Below, one piece after another: positions 8,702 through 18,170 of a stretch of 64,000 bases of DNA. The notes beneath the pieces were generated by a model. The model saw nothing but the letters and a program-made list of their open reading frames with translations. It was not told the DNA's origin and ran no database searches. Origin of the DNA: Gallionellaceae bacterium (GTDB taxonomy: Bacteria; Pseudomonadota; Gammaproteobacteria; Burkholderiales; Gallionellaceae); the NCBI GenBank assembly GCA_027448945.1, contig DAIDMQ010000009.1, forward strand, positions 30,133-94,132. The letters run 5' to 3'. Each line of letters starts with the position of its first letter. Position 1 is the stretch's first letter. Made by a program: the position numbers and the translations under genes.

Positions 8702-10489
8702 TCAATAGCCCAATAGACGTGCGCCTTGATAGAAGACGAAACTGATCAGCCAGGCTAAGCCTAATGACCAGAAGATGGAGAAAGTGGTGAACCATTTGTC
8801 TTTGGACTCGCTGCGTAATGTCGCGATAGTCGACAAGCAGGGCGTGTAGATCAGGGTGAACAACATGAAGCTATACGCTTGTACCCAGTCTATCTGATGT
8901 GCCAATGCGCCACCCAGTGCGTCACCCGACATGCCATAGATGACGGCCAGCGATCCGATGACGATCTCTTTGGCGACAAATCCGAAAATCAGTGCGATGG
9001 TGAGTTCAGGCGTGATACCCACAGGCGAAAACAAGGGATGTAGCCATGCACCTATCATGCCCGAGAGGGTGTCTGCACTGGCAGGTACGGCCGAGAACGG
9101 CACATGGGTCAGAAACCAAACCAGGACCACGCCGGCGATGATGAACTGTGTGGCACGGCGCAGGAAGTGGGTGACTTCCAGCCAGCCGCGCAACACCATC
9201 TGGCGCGCGGTGGGGAAGCGGTAGGGGGGCAGTTCCAGCACGAAGGGTTCATTATTCTTGAACTTATTCTTGAACAACAGTGCGGTCAGAATGGCGGTGG
9301 CGAAGCTAAACAGATATAGGCTGAACAACACCAGGGGCGCTGCGTGCGGAGAGAACAGGGCGGCAGTGATGAAGACGAATACTTGCAAGCGTGCCGAACA
9401 GAGCGAGAAGGGGATGACCAGCATGGTGAGCAAGCGCATGGCACGCGAGCGCATCACTCGCGTACCCATCAGAGCGGGTACGTTGCAACCGAAACCCATC
9501 AGCAACATCACGAAGCCGCGACCATCCAAGCCCAACTTGGCCATGAGTGCATCCATCAGGAACGCGGCACGAGACAGATAGCCGCTGTCTTCTATGATGG
9601 CCATAAATAGGAAGAATAATATGATGATGGGGACGAAGGCGGCGACAGTTGCCACGCCGTTGTAGACACCATCCAGTAATAAGCCTTGTATGGCAAGTGG
9701 CAAACCGCTGAGTGCGGGTTCAAGCGCGCTCTCGCGCAACCAAGTGAATAGTTCGGCGATACCGATCTGTAAGGGTTGACCGAATAGGAAGATGGCTTGG
9801 AACAAGAGATACATGATGCCGAAGAAGATGGGCAATCCCAGTACGGGATGCAGCATCACCTGATCCAATTTTTCGGTCAGGTTTTCGGGCAAGCGTGCGG
9901 GAATCTGTACGGCATGTTTCATCACACGCGCCATTTCTGCGGCGATGTGCTCGTCCTGTTCCAATTGGTCGCGCAATTGCTCGGCCATGCCGGGCGTGGG
10001 ATAACGCAGGGCTTTGGTGATGGCTTGTAGTGCTTCGCCATAACCGTTGCCATATTTGCCACTGAGCAAAAATATCGGCATGCCCAGCATCTCGGTCATT
10101 TTGCCGATGTCTATGGTGATGCCGTATTTCTTGGCTTCATCTGACATATTCAGCAGCACCACGAGATTCATATTGAGTTGCTTGAGTTGTAGCAACAGAC
10201 TCATTTGGCGTTCAATCTGGGTCGCGTTGAGGATCACCAGCGCGAGGTCGGGGACGTTGTCATGCAGGAAATGACGCACCACTTGCTCGTCGTCTGAAAA
10301 TCCGTGCAGATCATAGATGCCGGGTAGATCGATGATCTCCACCATGTCGCTGCCTAGCAATATCTTGCCGCTGAGCAACTCGACGGTGATACCCGGCCAA
10401 TTGCCGACACGCGCCGAACCACCCGTCATGCGGTTGAAGAAGGTGGACTTGCCGGTGTTGGGCATGCCCAAAAGAGCGATGCGCTTCAT
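8702..10489 (-). CDS. feoB: ferrous iron transport protein B
   Basis: A 595-residue Fe(II) transporter with an N-terminal G domain and C-terminal membrane pore. The G domain shows G1 GMPNTGKS (about residue 8), G3 DLPG and G4 NMSD. Membrane motifs include GFGCNVPALMGTR, PFSLCSARLQVF and the second gate IYTPCLSTIA, whose cysteines are conserved in the family. It is shorter than the roughly 770-residue E. coli protein, mainly in the G-domain/spacer and C-terminal regions. Many bacteria have such compact FeoB proteins. The start overlaps the feoA stop (ATGA), so the two are co-translated. Confidence 0.95.
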   Translation of the reverse strand: MKRIALLGMPNTGKSTFFNRMTGGSARVGNWPGITVELLSGKILLGSDMVEIIDLPGIYDLHGFSDDEQVVRHFLHDNVPDLALVILNATQIERQMSLLLQLKQLNMNLVVLLNMSDEAKKYGITIDIGKMTEMLGMPIFLLSGKYGNGYGEALQAITKALRYPTPGMAEQLRDQLEQDEHIAAEMARVMKHAVQIPARLPENLTEKLDQVMLHPVLGLPIFFGIMYLLFQAIFLFGQPLQIGIAELFTWLRESALEPALSGLPLAIQGLLLDGVYNGVATVAAFVPIIILFFLFMAIIEDSGYLSRAAFLMDALMAKLGLDGRGFVMLLMGFGCNVPALMGTRVMRSRAMRLLTMLVIPFSLCSARLQVFVFITAALFSPHAAPLVLFSLYLFSFATAILTALLFKNKFKNNEPFVLELPPYRFPTARQMVLRGWLEVTHFLRRATQFIIAGVVLVWFLTHVPFSAVPASADTLSGMIGAWLHPLFSPVGITPELTIALIFGFVAKEIVIGSLAVIYGMSGDALGGALAHQIDWVQAYSFMLFTLIYTPCLSTIATLRSESKDKWFTTFSIFWSLGLAWLISFVFYQGARLLGY

Positions 10490-10785
10490 GGTCTGGACAC
10501 CTTGATTTTGCCGGCTTCGCTGCGGCGCAGCATCACATCTGTTGTGCCGATGCGAACTTGTAAGGGACCTGAAAAACTCGCTTTGCGTATAACTTCAATT
10601 TGTTTCCCGGTGCGAAAGCCCAGCGCGAGTAAACGCTGATGCAAGGCTTCTTCGGCGTGTATCGAGACGATGGTGGCGATGTCACCGGGATGCAAAGTGG
10701 CTAGGGTGTTGGCGGGCATGACAGCGGTTGAATTCAACAGTGTCACCATTATTCCACAGCCACGCCGTTCTTGTCGCGCCGTCAT
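10486..10785 (-). CDS. feoA: ferrous iron transport protein A
   Basis: A small SH3-like FeoA protein, 99 residues as drawn. The core (LATLHPGDIATIVSIHAEEALHQ..LLALGFRTGKQIEVI) matches the family, which binds FeoB and supports Fe(II) uptake. A start at 10749 (MVTLLNST) is an alternative and would give 87 residues, closer to the usual 75-85. It overlaps feoB by 4 nt. The 281 bp upstream (10786-11066) holds no gene that I can support. Confidence 0.9.
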   Translation of the reverse strand: MTARQERRGCGIMVTLLNSTAVMPANTLATLHPGDIATIVSIHAEEALHQRLLALGFRTGKQIEVIRKASFSGPLQVRIGTTDVMLRRSEAGKIKVSRP

Positions 10786-11066
10786 TTCCCACCTGTCTTA
10801 AATCAGCCGATTCTGCACTGTCATCTCGCGCACGCGTGCGAATTTCAGCAACTGGGTCATGCCTGCCGCCTTGTCGTCATACCTAAGAGCACGCAGGATG
10901 CACATCTAGCCTATTCAGGCATCGCATAAACGTTGATGTGTGCCTTGTAGGTACAGGCGGTTAAAACGCTATATTCAAGAGTATCTCGTGTCAGCACGAG
11001 GGGAAATCAATAGGATTGGGAGGCAAAAGGGATATTTCTATTTAGCGTTGGCAGTAGTAAGTCGTG

Positions 11067-12596
11067 TCAAATAGAGCGACACCTCGCCACTATTTCTTCA
11101 TTCTCGATTTTGTAGCCATGCGCCCGTTGTATTGAAGAGCCTACACCCTTGATGAGCATGTCGCCCTTGCCCAACAATAACTCTGCTCCTGACTCATCAA
11201 GAATAATGTTTGACTCGGTAGATTTCTGTACCTTAAGCGCAATGCGTGCAGGGCAATTGCTACGCAGTAGTCCGCTGAAAGTTTTGGCATCCGGTCGTTG
11301 CGTGGCTAGAATCAGATGTATGCCTGCAGATCGTGCCTCTTGTGCTAATTGCACCAATTTTTCCTCGGCACTTTTGCCAGATTTACCTTGCATAACCAGA
11401 TCAGCTAATTCATCCACTGCAACTACGATCCAGCCCCCATCAAAGCCGCGATCGCGTGCCTCTACTAAATTTTTTACGCCCAACAATGCAAATTGCGAAT
11501 AACGATTTTCCATTTCGTCAACTAACTCACTGAGTAAGTTAATGGCTGTCGAAGTCGATGTGGCTATGTCTGAGTACAGCAACCCACATTTTCGCCAAAG
11601 TGCAAACTCAACTTGCTTGGGATCAATCAAGGCCAGCTTGATTGGTCGAGTACGTGAGGCAAGTACAAGGCTTAGCAACAGTGAATTGACGCATACGCTT
11701 TTGCCGCTGCCCGTTGTGCCGCCGACCAGTAGATGTGGCGCATCAGCCAAGTCAAATACAACTGGCGTACCGATTACATCTACGCCGGGACTAACTGGCA
11801 ATAACATATTGGAAGCGCAGAAATTGCTAGCAGCTTTGTCGAAGCAATCAACGACAACGGTCTGCCAATCAGTTGGTTTGCGAGGTATTTCGAGAAAGCA
11901 GGTTTGTGGCTCGTTTGCCTGATAAAGTTTGATGCTGCCCACTCCTAAAGAAAATTCCAACTCATCTAGGCGGCCATCAAGCAAAGACAAATCGCCTGAA
12001 TCTGACAAAAATAGGCAATAACGTATGAGGCGCGGGCCGATCGCGGAGTTACGAACTTCTGCCGCAACACCTAAATCCTTTAATTTTTTTAGCAGATTGG
12101 TGCAATCCATTTCTGTGGCAGAAATAAGCGGCGCGGACACACCAGTATCACCGTTGTCTGTCGAAGATAACGTTTCTGGCAACGCCGCACGCCGTGCGAG
12201 TAAATCGATAAATTTGGCTTCGTCCTCGCCTGCACTTTGCCAGTCTGCTTCCAGTAAATACACGCCACGATGCCAATGATTTCGTACCAGTTGCTGCAAA
12301 GCTTCCAAAGAGAATTGCGGCTGCCCATACAAGCGTAATTGTTCACCGAGGAGTGCTATCCACAAATAATTGCCGTCATCTTCGCTACCAAACAATGTCG
12401 CACCTTTTATTGATAACCCCTTGCCATCGGGTGCTGATGGTGGAGCTTCTTCAAGCATGAGTGAGCGCCCGAGTGCCAATCTGGCCACTTCGTAGTTTGC
12501 TTCACATCCCAGCCATTTTTTCAGATTTTTACTGACGGAATCTGCGTCTTTACTTGTCGAGTAGGATGACGTGACAATGTCGCTGATTGTATTCAT
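11067..12596 (-). CDS. FtsK/SpoIIIE-like ATPase of a Dnd-like operon
   Basis: A 509-residue protein. The first ~250 residues are unrecognised. The C-terminal half is an FtsK/HerA-type motor with Walker A GGTTGSGKS (about residue 292), the segment IDPKQVEF, Walker B WIVVAVDELADLV (about 390) and ILATQRPD, as in FtsK. It lacks the N-terminal membrane domain and the gamma domain of chromosomal FtsK, so it is not the division protein. Its ATG overlaps the dndD-like stop by 4 nt and it is last in the operon. FtsK/HerA-like ATPases such as DptH/DndH occur in phosphorothioate-dependent restriction modules. A DNA-translocating effector role is inferred. Confidence 0.85.
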   Translation of the reverse strand: MNTISDIVTSSYSTSKDADSVSKNLKKWLGCEANYEVARLALGRSLMLEEAPPSAPDGKGLSIKGATLFGSEDDGNYLWIALLGEQLRLYGQPQFSLEALQQLVRNHWHRGVYLLEADWQSAGEDEAKFIDLLARRAALPETLSSTDNGDTGVSAPLISATEMDCTNLLKKLKDLGVAAEVRNSAIGPRLIRYCLFLSDSGDLSLLDGRLDELEFSLGVGSIKLYQANEPQTCFLEIPRKPTDWQTVVVDCFDKAASNFCASNMLLPVSPGVDVIGTPVVFDLADAPHLLVGGTTGSGKSVCVNSLLLSLVLASRTRPIKLALIDPKQVEFALWRKCGLLYSDIATSTSTAINLLSELVDEMENRYSQFALLGVKNLVEARDRGFDGGWIVVAVDELADLVMQGKSGKSAEEKLVQLAQEARSAGIHLILATQRPDAKTFSGLLRSNCPARIALKVQKSTESNIILDESGAELLLGKGDMLIKGVGSSIQRAHGYKIENEEIVARCRSI

Positions 12597-14647
12597 GCTC
12601 GTTCCTCGAAATATGAATTTTCCTGTGCGCTACTTGAGCCAACACCTTCACGCACTTGGCGATGGTCAAGTAAATATGTTTTGTTTACTGAACCGGCTAA
12701 TTTGCGGTAATCGTCGGCACTGATTTCTTTGTCTTGAGCCAGCAGAATGACCTGTCGCTCAGGATCAGATGCCCAGTATCTCAATAAATTTTTGCAGTGT
12801 ATTTCAGAGAGCCTTGCCAATGGTGTGTCAATAATCATTGGTACGCGATAGCCTGTTACTTCTGCTAATGCCCCAACCAGTGCAAGGACAAAGAGTTGAG
12901 ACTCACCCGAAGATTTTGGCAAATTAATTACCGCTCCTTCATGGCTAAACAAGGTAGCGCTACCTTCACGCGAGATTTCAATGCGTGCCACTTGGTCTTT
13001 GTGGTGTAACTCACGGTAAATACGAGTAACAGTCTCTGATAGCTCTTTGAGCTTCAAATCAAATAGACGCGGTAATAGCTTGTCTATCATGTTCACCACT
13101 TTCTCTGCTTCCTGCGCTGCTTGCCGCTCTGGGTGTCCTTCTACTAGCTTTTTGCGTTCTCGCTCGTAGGTTGCTGCCTGGTTACTGATTTCACCTTGTA
13201 GCGCGCGGTGTTCATTTTCTTTTGCGCCCAGCTCTCGACCCAGCAAATCTACCTTTTCTTGTGCGATTGGTAACTCTTTTCTAAGCTGCGCTATCTGTTG
13301 CGCCTTACCTTCACCACTTACCCCCTCCAAACGAATCAGCTCTTGCTGCAAACGCCATTGTTCGTCTTCGGCTTGTTTATGTGCTTCCAATGCTTGACGT
13401 AAATCACCTGCTGAGATTTGGTTTTTTGAGCGCATGTCAGTTAGTTTGCGGCGCTCATTTGCTTGCATGTAGTTGTGCCAAATATCGTTAGCGCATTCCG
13501 TGGGGCGCGGATAGTGCAAACTTTCCCAAGCCTCTAAAAGTGTGGTTTCTAATGATTCTCGTGCACCGGGTAAATGACACACGCCATTGATCCATTGCGA
13601 ATTGAAAAAAGTATGGTGAAATTTCTCCCAGTTTGGCTGCATACGCGCTTTGCTTTGCTCCCACTCCATCAGTGATTGCTCGCCACTCATAGCACTTTCT
13701 AATGCCCTGTATAGCTGTGGGCGAATTAATTGTAGAGGCAATTGCACCGCATAGAGTTCGCGTAATTTTTTCCAGCACAGATCAACCTTTTGTGCCGCTC
13801 TCCCCCTATTTTCGGCGACCTCTGCTACCGTGCGAGCATCACTTCCTTGCGCCAATCCGGTAAGTTGATTACTGAGCCTGTCACGCTCCTCTTTGGTGTC
13901 GCTGATCTGCTGGCGTAATGTAGCAATTGTTCCAGACAGGGTGGCTTCACTTTCCTTTTCAATTTCCAGTTTGTGTTTCAACTCTGCGATGCGTTGCTCG
14001 TCTATGCCGCCAGCCTTATTTATTTTTTTGAGGCTATATTCAGCAAGCTGTTCGCGTAAACCTTTTACCAGACCTACGCCGAGTAAGTTTTCAAGCCCAG
14101 ACTGTATCCATCCGGTTCGATCCTCTTCAGCCAATCCCGCAATTTTTTCGCCGTCAAAAAAGAAAAATGATGCTAGCCAAGGCGGCGTAGCATAACTTTC
14201 TAGTAACTCAGGGAGCCTTTCTTCTTTTTGCGGCATCCAGTCGCCAGATTTTGCGCGTGTTTCGACTACTACTTTTTGGTCGTTGTATTTTCCCTTGCCG
14301 TTGAAAAACCATCGGCGTGTTACACGTAACGCACCATCGTCCTCGCGTGAGAATTCAACGCAAACCTCCATGCGTTCCTGCTCATCCGCTGGAGCAAGGC
14401 GATTAAATGCTGTTTCGAGAAAATGCCCATAGCTTTTTGCTTTTAGCCCAGCACTATCTAGCGCCTTTTGCTTGATTGCTTCTTCTCCATAAAGGCCAAC
14501 ATAAATGGCCTCAAGCAGAGTGGTTTTACCATAGCCATTAACGCCGCCAATAAGCACCATATTTTTCCCCGCTTGCGGCTGCGGGAACTCAAATACTTGT
14601 TGGCGGTAACTCTTGAAATTTTTTAATTCGATACGTGATAGCCACAT
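12593..14647 (-). CDS. dndD: DndD-like SMC/RecN-type ATPase
   Basis: A 684-residue ABC-type ATPase split by a long coiled coil. Walker A GGVNGYGKTTL is near residue 40. The stretch FFFFDGEKIAGLA (about 165) is characteristic of DndD. Coiled coil covers about residues 200-560. An ABC signature-like SSGESQLFVLAL (about 590) and Walker B MIIDTPLARL (about 615) follow. DndD supplies ATPase/DNA-remodelling activity for phosphorothioation of DNA. I start it at ATG 14647, 2 nt after the upstream stop; a TTG at 14653 is the alternative. The usual partner dndE is absent and the FtsK-like gene occupies that place. Confidence 0.88.
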   Translation of the reverse strand: MWLSRIELKNFKSYRQQVFEFPQPQAGKNMVLIGGVNGYGKTTLLEAIYVGLYGEEAIKQKALDSAGLKAKSYGHFLETAFNRLAPADEQERMEVCVEFSREDDGALRVTRRWFFNGKGKYNDQKVVVETRAKSGDWMPQKEERLPELLESYATPPWLASFFFFDGEKIAGLAEEDRTGWIQSGLENLLGVGLVKGLREQLAEYSLKKINKAGGIDEQRIAELKHKLEIEKESEATLSGTIATLRQQISDTKEERDRLSNQLTGLAQGSDARTVAEVAENRGRAAQKVDLCWKKLRELYAVQLPLQLIRPQLYRALESAMSGEQSLMEWEQSKARMQPNWEKFHHTFFNSQWINGVCHLPGARESLETTLLEAWESLHYPRPTECANDIWHNYMQANERRKLTDMRSKNQISAGDLRQALEAHKQAEDEQWRLQQELIRLEGVSGEGKAQQIAQLRKELPIAQEKVDLLGRELGAKENEHRALQGEISNQAATYERERKKLVEGHPERQAAQEAEKVVNMIDKLLPRLFDLKLKELSETVTRIYRELHHKDQVARIEISREGSATLFSHEGAVINLPKSSGESQLFVLALVGALAEVTGYRVPMIIDTPLARLSEIHCKNLLRYWASDPERQVILLAQDKEISADDYRKLAGSVNKTYLLDHRQVREGVGSSSAQENSYFEERA

Positions 14648-14649
14648 AA

Positions 14650-14874
14650 TCAATTTATCCCACCAATGGATTGAAAGATTTCATCAAACTCGACTGTCGT
14701 ATGAATTTTTTGTTTATGAGCGTTTCCGCGATAGGCAGATAACAAGCGGGCAAAAACTTCTTCATCTACGCCTTGGGTTGATAACGATTCCAGTAGCACG
14801 TTGTGCGAGCCAGAATCACGCCAAAGAGGTAGATCATCCACGTCATGGCGTATTGAGATTTCATTAGTAGTCAT
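14650..14874 (-). CDS. small protein between dndC-like and dndD-like genes
   Basis: A 74-residue acidic protein with no membrane segment or cysteines. It starts at ATG 14874, overlapping the dndC-like stop by 4 nt, and ends 2 nt before dndD. The strict translational coupling makes it a real gene. I cannot name a domain. Small proteins at this spot accompany some DNA-modification operons and may act as an assembly or specificity subunit, but that is inference. Confidence 0.75.
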   Translation of the reverse strand: MTTNEISIRHDVDDLPLWRDSGSHNVLLESLSTQGVDEEVFARLLSAYRGNAHKQKIHTTVEFDEIFQSIGGIN

Positions 14875-16034
14875 TCATTTTCTCCCTGAGTTTGTATGGC
14901 AATTAAATCCGTTGCCCAAATACGTTTGATTGTTTCGATTTCTTGGTCGGAAATTAAGGTATCGCCATATTCGTTTTGGGTTTGAAGCAAACGATCCAAA
15001 ATCATTCGGCGTGCATCCAACGTGAAAGGACCTGGGATTATTTTTCCGTTGTCCATGATGCTAATTTTTCCGTTGCGTCGCCTGCCTTGACGATGAGATA
15101 AGTCATTGCGTATTCCGCGCAGCCAATCGCGGAAGGTAATCAGTGGCGCATATTGATGGTTTCCGCTGTCCACAAAACCTTGCAAGCTTTTGTCTTTTTC
15201 TACTACGGTGCAAGTCCAACAACCAAAGCGACTGGAGTTTGTTCCGCAACCAGGCGCATCTTCGTGGGACATGACAACAGGACATTCGCCACCCGAAGCA
15301 TCTCGATAAAGTTTTATTAAGCGATTATGTGATCCACCCCAAGGAGGGGCTTTGCTAGCTAAAATTTCCCAGACATCATCAGTTGCAAGTTCGACTATCG
15401 GTCGATAGACATATGCCCCTTTTAATTCTTTGTGTGGATGCAGGCGAGTGCCGACATCATTTTGAAAGCTTTCCACACTACGCCGCCGCGATGAGGACTC
15501 ATCTTTTCGCACACCTAACACGATGATGGCGGATCCGCAGGCTGCAACTTGATCGAGAATGTAGCGACTAGTGGGTTGAATTTTTAGGCGGTCAGTACAC
15601 CAGCGCATGGTTGAATTTGGGCTGGGATAACCTTTGCCGATCAGCAATACCCAGAATGTGTTTTCCTTATTGGGATTGGTCGTGGCGACAGTGACAGGAA
15701 GCTTTAGCGTCTCAGCCGCGTTTCTAAGTTCTTCCAGCGATTGGTGCAAATGCGAAACTACCAAAGGACTCTCCACCAGCGTGTCATTGGCAATGATGTG
15801 AACGGGTCTTGTCAAACGACTGGGTGAAATATCAAGTAATGCAGCAAAAACTGCGTGCGCGACTAAGGTGCTGTCCTTTCCGCCGGAAAATCCAACGATC
15901 CAAGGAAATGACTGCGTGTCCGATAGATATTCGTCGCGCACATCCGCAACGACTTGATTGAAAATTTCTTCACTAGTAGCGGGAGGTGTGGAATCAACGG
16001 TGTCTCTCAAGGAATTTAACTGATTTTTGGACAT
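14871..16034 (-). CDS. dndC: DndC-like phosphorothioation sulfurtransferase (PAPS-reductase fold)
   Basis: A 387-residue member of the adenine-nucleotide alpha-hydrolase/PAPS reductase superfamily. The PP-loop SGGKDST is at about residues 50-56 and RWCTDRLK at about 145. A four-cysteine cluster C-x11-C-x8-C-x2-C (about residues 252-275, ending CWTC) is expected to hold the [4Fe-4S] cluster known for DndC. The family activates DNA and inserts sulfur into its backbone. It is the first gene of the operon, transcribed divergently from an XRE-like regulator. No cysteine desulfurase (DndA) is nearby; a housekeeping IscS could serve. CysH assimilation is unlikely given the long C-terminal extension and the neighbours. 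Confidence 0.88.
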   Translation of the reverse strand: MSKNQLNSLRDTVDSTPPATSEEIFNQVVADVRDEYLSDTQSFPWIVGFSGGKDSTLVAHAVFAALLDISPSRLTRPVHIIANDTLVESPLVVSHLHQSLEELRNAAETLKLPVTVATTNPNKENTFWVLLIGKGYPSPNSTMRWCTDRLKIQPTSRYILDQVAACGSAIIVLGVRKDESSSRRRSVESFQNDVGTRLHPHKELKGAYVYRPIVELATDDVWEILASKAPPWGGSHNRLIKLYRDASGGECPVVMSHEDAPGCGTNSSRFGCWTCTVVEKDKSLQGFVDSGNHQYAPLITFRDWLRGIRNDLSHRQGRRRNGKISIMDNGKIIPGPFTLDARRMILDRLLQTQNEYGDTLISDQEIETIKRIWATDLIAIQTQGENE

Positions 16035-16081
16035 CGTGATTTCATGGTATGAGTCGAAAAAATATCTGCAACTTTACCATT

Positions 16082-16102
16082 AGTTACGTTAATTGCGTAA
16101 CT
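16082..16102. promoter_or_regulatory. 21-bp palindrome, candidate operator
   Basis: A perfect inverted repeat, AGTTACG-N7-CGTAACT, lies in the 122-bp divergent region between the dndC-like gene and the XRE-like gene. It is placed where a repressor could cover both promoters. The divergent HTH protein is the obvious candidate ligand. No transcription start was determined. Confidence 0.55.
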
Positions 16103-16156
16103 TGTTATTAAGCCGCACTTTACCTTTGCAAAGGCATACGTCAGTAATTTCGCGGC

Positions 16157-16588
16157 ATGGAAAAATCAAGTGAAAAATTTGCCAAACGATTACGTGCCGC
16201 GATGAAGTCCTGTGGCTACGAAGCCAAACCATCGGTGCTGGAACGTGAATTTAATCTTCGCTACCTCGGACAACCAATGACGTTGCACGGTGTGCGTCGT
16301 TGGTTGTTGGGGGAGTCGTTGCCCAAGCAGGATAAAGTGGAGGTGCTTGCGGAATGGTTATGTATACCGCCGCAACAGTTACGTTATGGTGTGGAAATAG
16401 AGCAACGTATAGAGCAGCAAAAATCGCGCTGGGAAGATGGCATCGGTTACCGAGAACGGGAAGTGTTCGAGGCCTTCCTCGCACTGCCGCCAACCCAGCG
16501 CAAAGTGGTGCGCGAAGTGATACAGGCTTTTTCCAAAGCCTTTCCCGCCGAGGTTGTGGTCAAACATCCTCACGTTAAAAAGCATTAG
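16157..16588 (+). CDS. XRE-like transcriptional regulator
   Basis: A 143-residue protein. An N-terminal helix-turn-helix region (about residues 7-75) resembles Cro/C1-type proteins, including LHGVRRWLLGESLPKQDKVEVLAEWL. A C-terminal helical part (REREVFEAFLALPPTQRKVVREVIQAF) may dimerise. It is transcribed away from the Dnd-like operon across a palindrome. This suggests it represses the operon or itself, keeping a potentially toxic modification system in check. The link is inferred from position. Confidence 0.75.
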   Translation: MEKSSEKFAKRLRAAMKSCGYEAKPSVLEREFNLRYLGQPMTLHGVRRWLLGESLPKQDKVEVLAEWLCIPPQQLRYGVEIEQRIEQQKSRWEDGIGYREREVFEAFLALPPTQRKVVREVIQAFSKAFPAEVVVKHPHVKKH

Positions 16589-16699
16589 GTGTCGTGCGCT
16601 AAGGCATTTTTTCTCTACAAAGACCAAGCTAGGAATACGCATTCACTTTTTGTAAACCCCTGCCTTGAGTTAGAATGCGCGCTTTCGATTTAAGCGAAG

Positions 16700-17608
16700 A
16701 TGAAAATGATTAAGGGCAGCATAGTTGCAATCGTTACGCCGATGTTAGAAGACGGTAGTCTGGACATGGTGGCGTTCAAATCACTCATCGACTTTCACAT
16801 CAAAGAAGGCACGGATGGCATCGTCGTGGTGGGTACGACAGGCGAATCGCCGACGGTCAATGTGGAAGAGCATGAGTTGCTCATCGCTGAAGCGGTTAAG
16901 CACGCGGCAAAACGTATTCCCATCATCGCGGGGACGGGCGCGAACTCGACCAAGGAAGCGATCGAGCTAGCGACCTTCTCTAAAAAAGTCGGCGCGGATG
17001 CTTCGCTGACGGTTGTGCCTTACTACAACAAGCCCACGCAAGAAGGGTTGTATCAGCATTTCAAAGCCATCGCCGAAGCTGTAGATATGCCGCACATTTT
17101 GTATAACGTGCCGGGGCGTACTGTTGCAGATATGCACAATGACACGGTGCTGCGTCTGGCGCAGATTCCGAACATCGTGGGTATCAAAGATGCGACGGGC
17201 AACATCGAACGTGGTAGTGATTTGCTGGCGCGCGCGGCTTTGTTGAAGCGTGCCATTGGAGACTTTGCCATTTATAGCGGCGACGATGCCAGCACGCTGG
17301 CGTTGATGTTGCTTGGTGCGCACGGCACGATTTCTGTAACGGCGAACGTCGCGCCTAAGTTGATGCACGAGATGTGTGTCGCGGCGTTGAATAACGATGT
17401 GGTGACGGCGCGTGGAATTAATTTCAGACTGCTCGGTTTGCACAAACATTTGTTTGTCGAAGCCAATCCGATTCCTGTTAAATGGGCGGTGTCGCGCATG
17501 GGTATGATGCAAAACACTCTGCGTCTGCCACTCACCCCTTTATCCAATACAGCACATGCAGTCGTCGAACAGGCGATGCTGCAGGCTGGTGTCATTGCAC
17601 CCCTATAG
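16700..17608 (+). CDS. dapA: 4-hydroxy-tetrahydrodipicolinate synthase
   Basis: A 302-residue class I aldolase that condenses pyruvate with aspartate semialdehyde in lysine/diaminopimelate synthesis. Diagnostic features are [10 protein letters not shown], the catalytic Tyr in [22 protein letters not shown], and the Schiff-base Lys in VGIKDATGN. It starts at ATG 16700, with ATG 16706 possible. It is followed by bamC after 16 bp, the same dapA-bamC order seen in many proteobacteria. Confidence 0.96.
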   Translation: MKMIKGSIVAIVTPMLEDGSLDMVAFKSLIDFHIKEGTDGIVVVGTTGESPTVNVEEHELLIAEAVKHAAKRIPIIAGTGANSTKEAIELATFSKKVGADASLTVVPYYNKPTQEGLYQHFKAIAEAVDMPHILYNVPGRTVADMHNDTVLRLAQIPNIVGIKDATGNIERGSDLLARAALLKRAIGDFAIYSGDDASTLALMLLGAHGTISVTANVAPKLMHEMCVAALNNDVVTARGINFRLLGLHKHLFVEANPIPVKWAVSRMGMMQNTLRLPLTPLSNTAHAVVEQAMLQAGVIAPL

Positions 17609-17624
17609 TTGCTGGAGGAATTAA

Positions 17625-18167
17625 ATGAAGTTATTGCAAGGTGTGATCGCCACGGTGTGTCTATTTTCAGTGACGGGCTGTGGGCTGCTCGCTCAGAAAG
17701 ATATCGACTATCGTTCAGGCTCGGAATATGTCCCGGCTTTGGAAATCCCGCCGGGAATGAGTCAGCCACCCAGCGTTGATACCTTTAAAGTGCCACAGCC
17801 TGTTAGCGCGCCAGCCGAGATTGCCACGAGCGATGTCGTCAAACAAGTTGGCGAGAATGGTGTCAATACCCTGCGTGTAAGTGATAGCTATGACAAGACT
17901 TGGCGCAGGGTGGGTTTGGCGATAGAGGCACTTAAGCTGGAGGTCGCAGATATGGATCGCAGCAAAGGTATCTATTATCTTGCCGCAATCAAGGCGGGGG
18001 CTAGTTTGGTTCTCCCCAAAGAGGCGAGTGATACGCCAACCACATATCGTGTGTTGGTTCAACAAAACAAGGCGTTTTGTTCGGTGTTGGTTACGGCAGC
18101 CGATGGCATTAGCGATGATTCCAGTAAAGCCATCTTAGATGCGCTATATAGCAATATTCAACCTTGA
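17625..18167 (+). CDS. bamC: outer membrane assembly lipoprotein BamC (NlpB)
   Basis: A 180-residue lipoprotein. The signal peptide ends in a lipobox (VTGC, Cys at about residue 19), followed by an unstructured N-terminal stretch (DIDYRSGSEYVPALEIPPGM) that matches BamC. In E. coli that segment binds BamD. A single helix-grip domain follows (about residues 75-175, SYDKTWRRVGLAIEALKLEV). E. coli BamC is about 344 residues with two such domains, so this is a one-domain form. A ribosome binding site (GGAGG) lies 7 nt upstream. Confidence 0.85.
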   Translation: MKLLQGVIATVCLFSVTGCGLLAQKDIDYRSGSEYVPALEIPPGMSQPPSVDTFKVPQPVSAPAEIATSDVVKQVGENGVNTLRVSDSYDKTWRRVGLAIEALKLEVADMDRSKGIYYLAAIKAGASLVLPKEASDTPTTYRVLVQQNKAFCSVLVTAADGISDDSSKAILDALYSNIQP

Positions 18168-18170
18168 GCC

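Noticed and set aside
11067..12596. Chromosomal FtsK
   Set aside because: It lacks the four-TM N-terminus and gamma domain and is only 509 residues, in a Dnd-like operon.
14871..16034. Sulfate assimilation CysH/CysD as identity of the PP-loop protein
   Set aside because: The C-terminal four-Cys cluster and coupling to a DndD-type ATPase fit DndC. No other cys genes are present.
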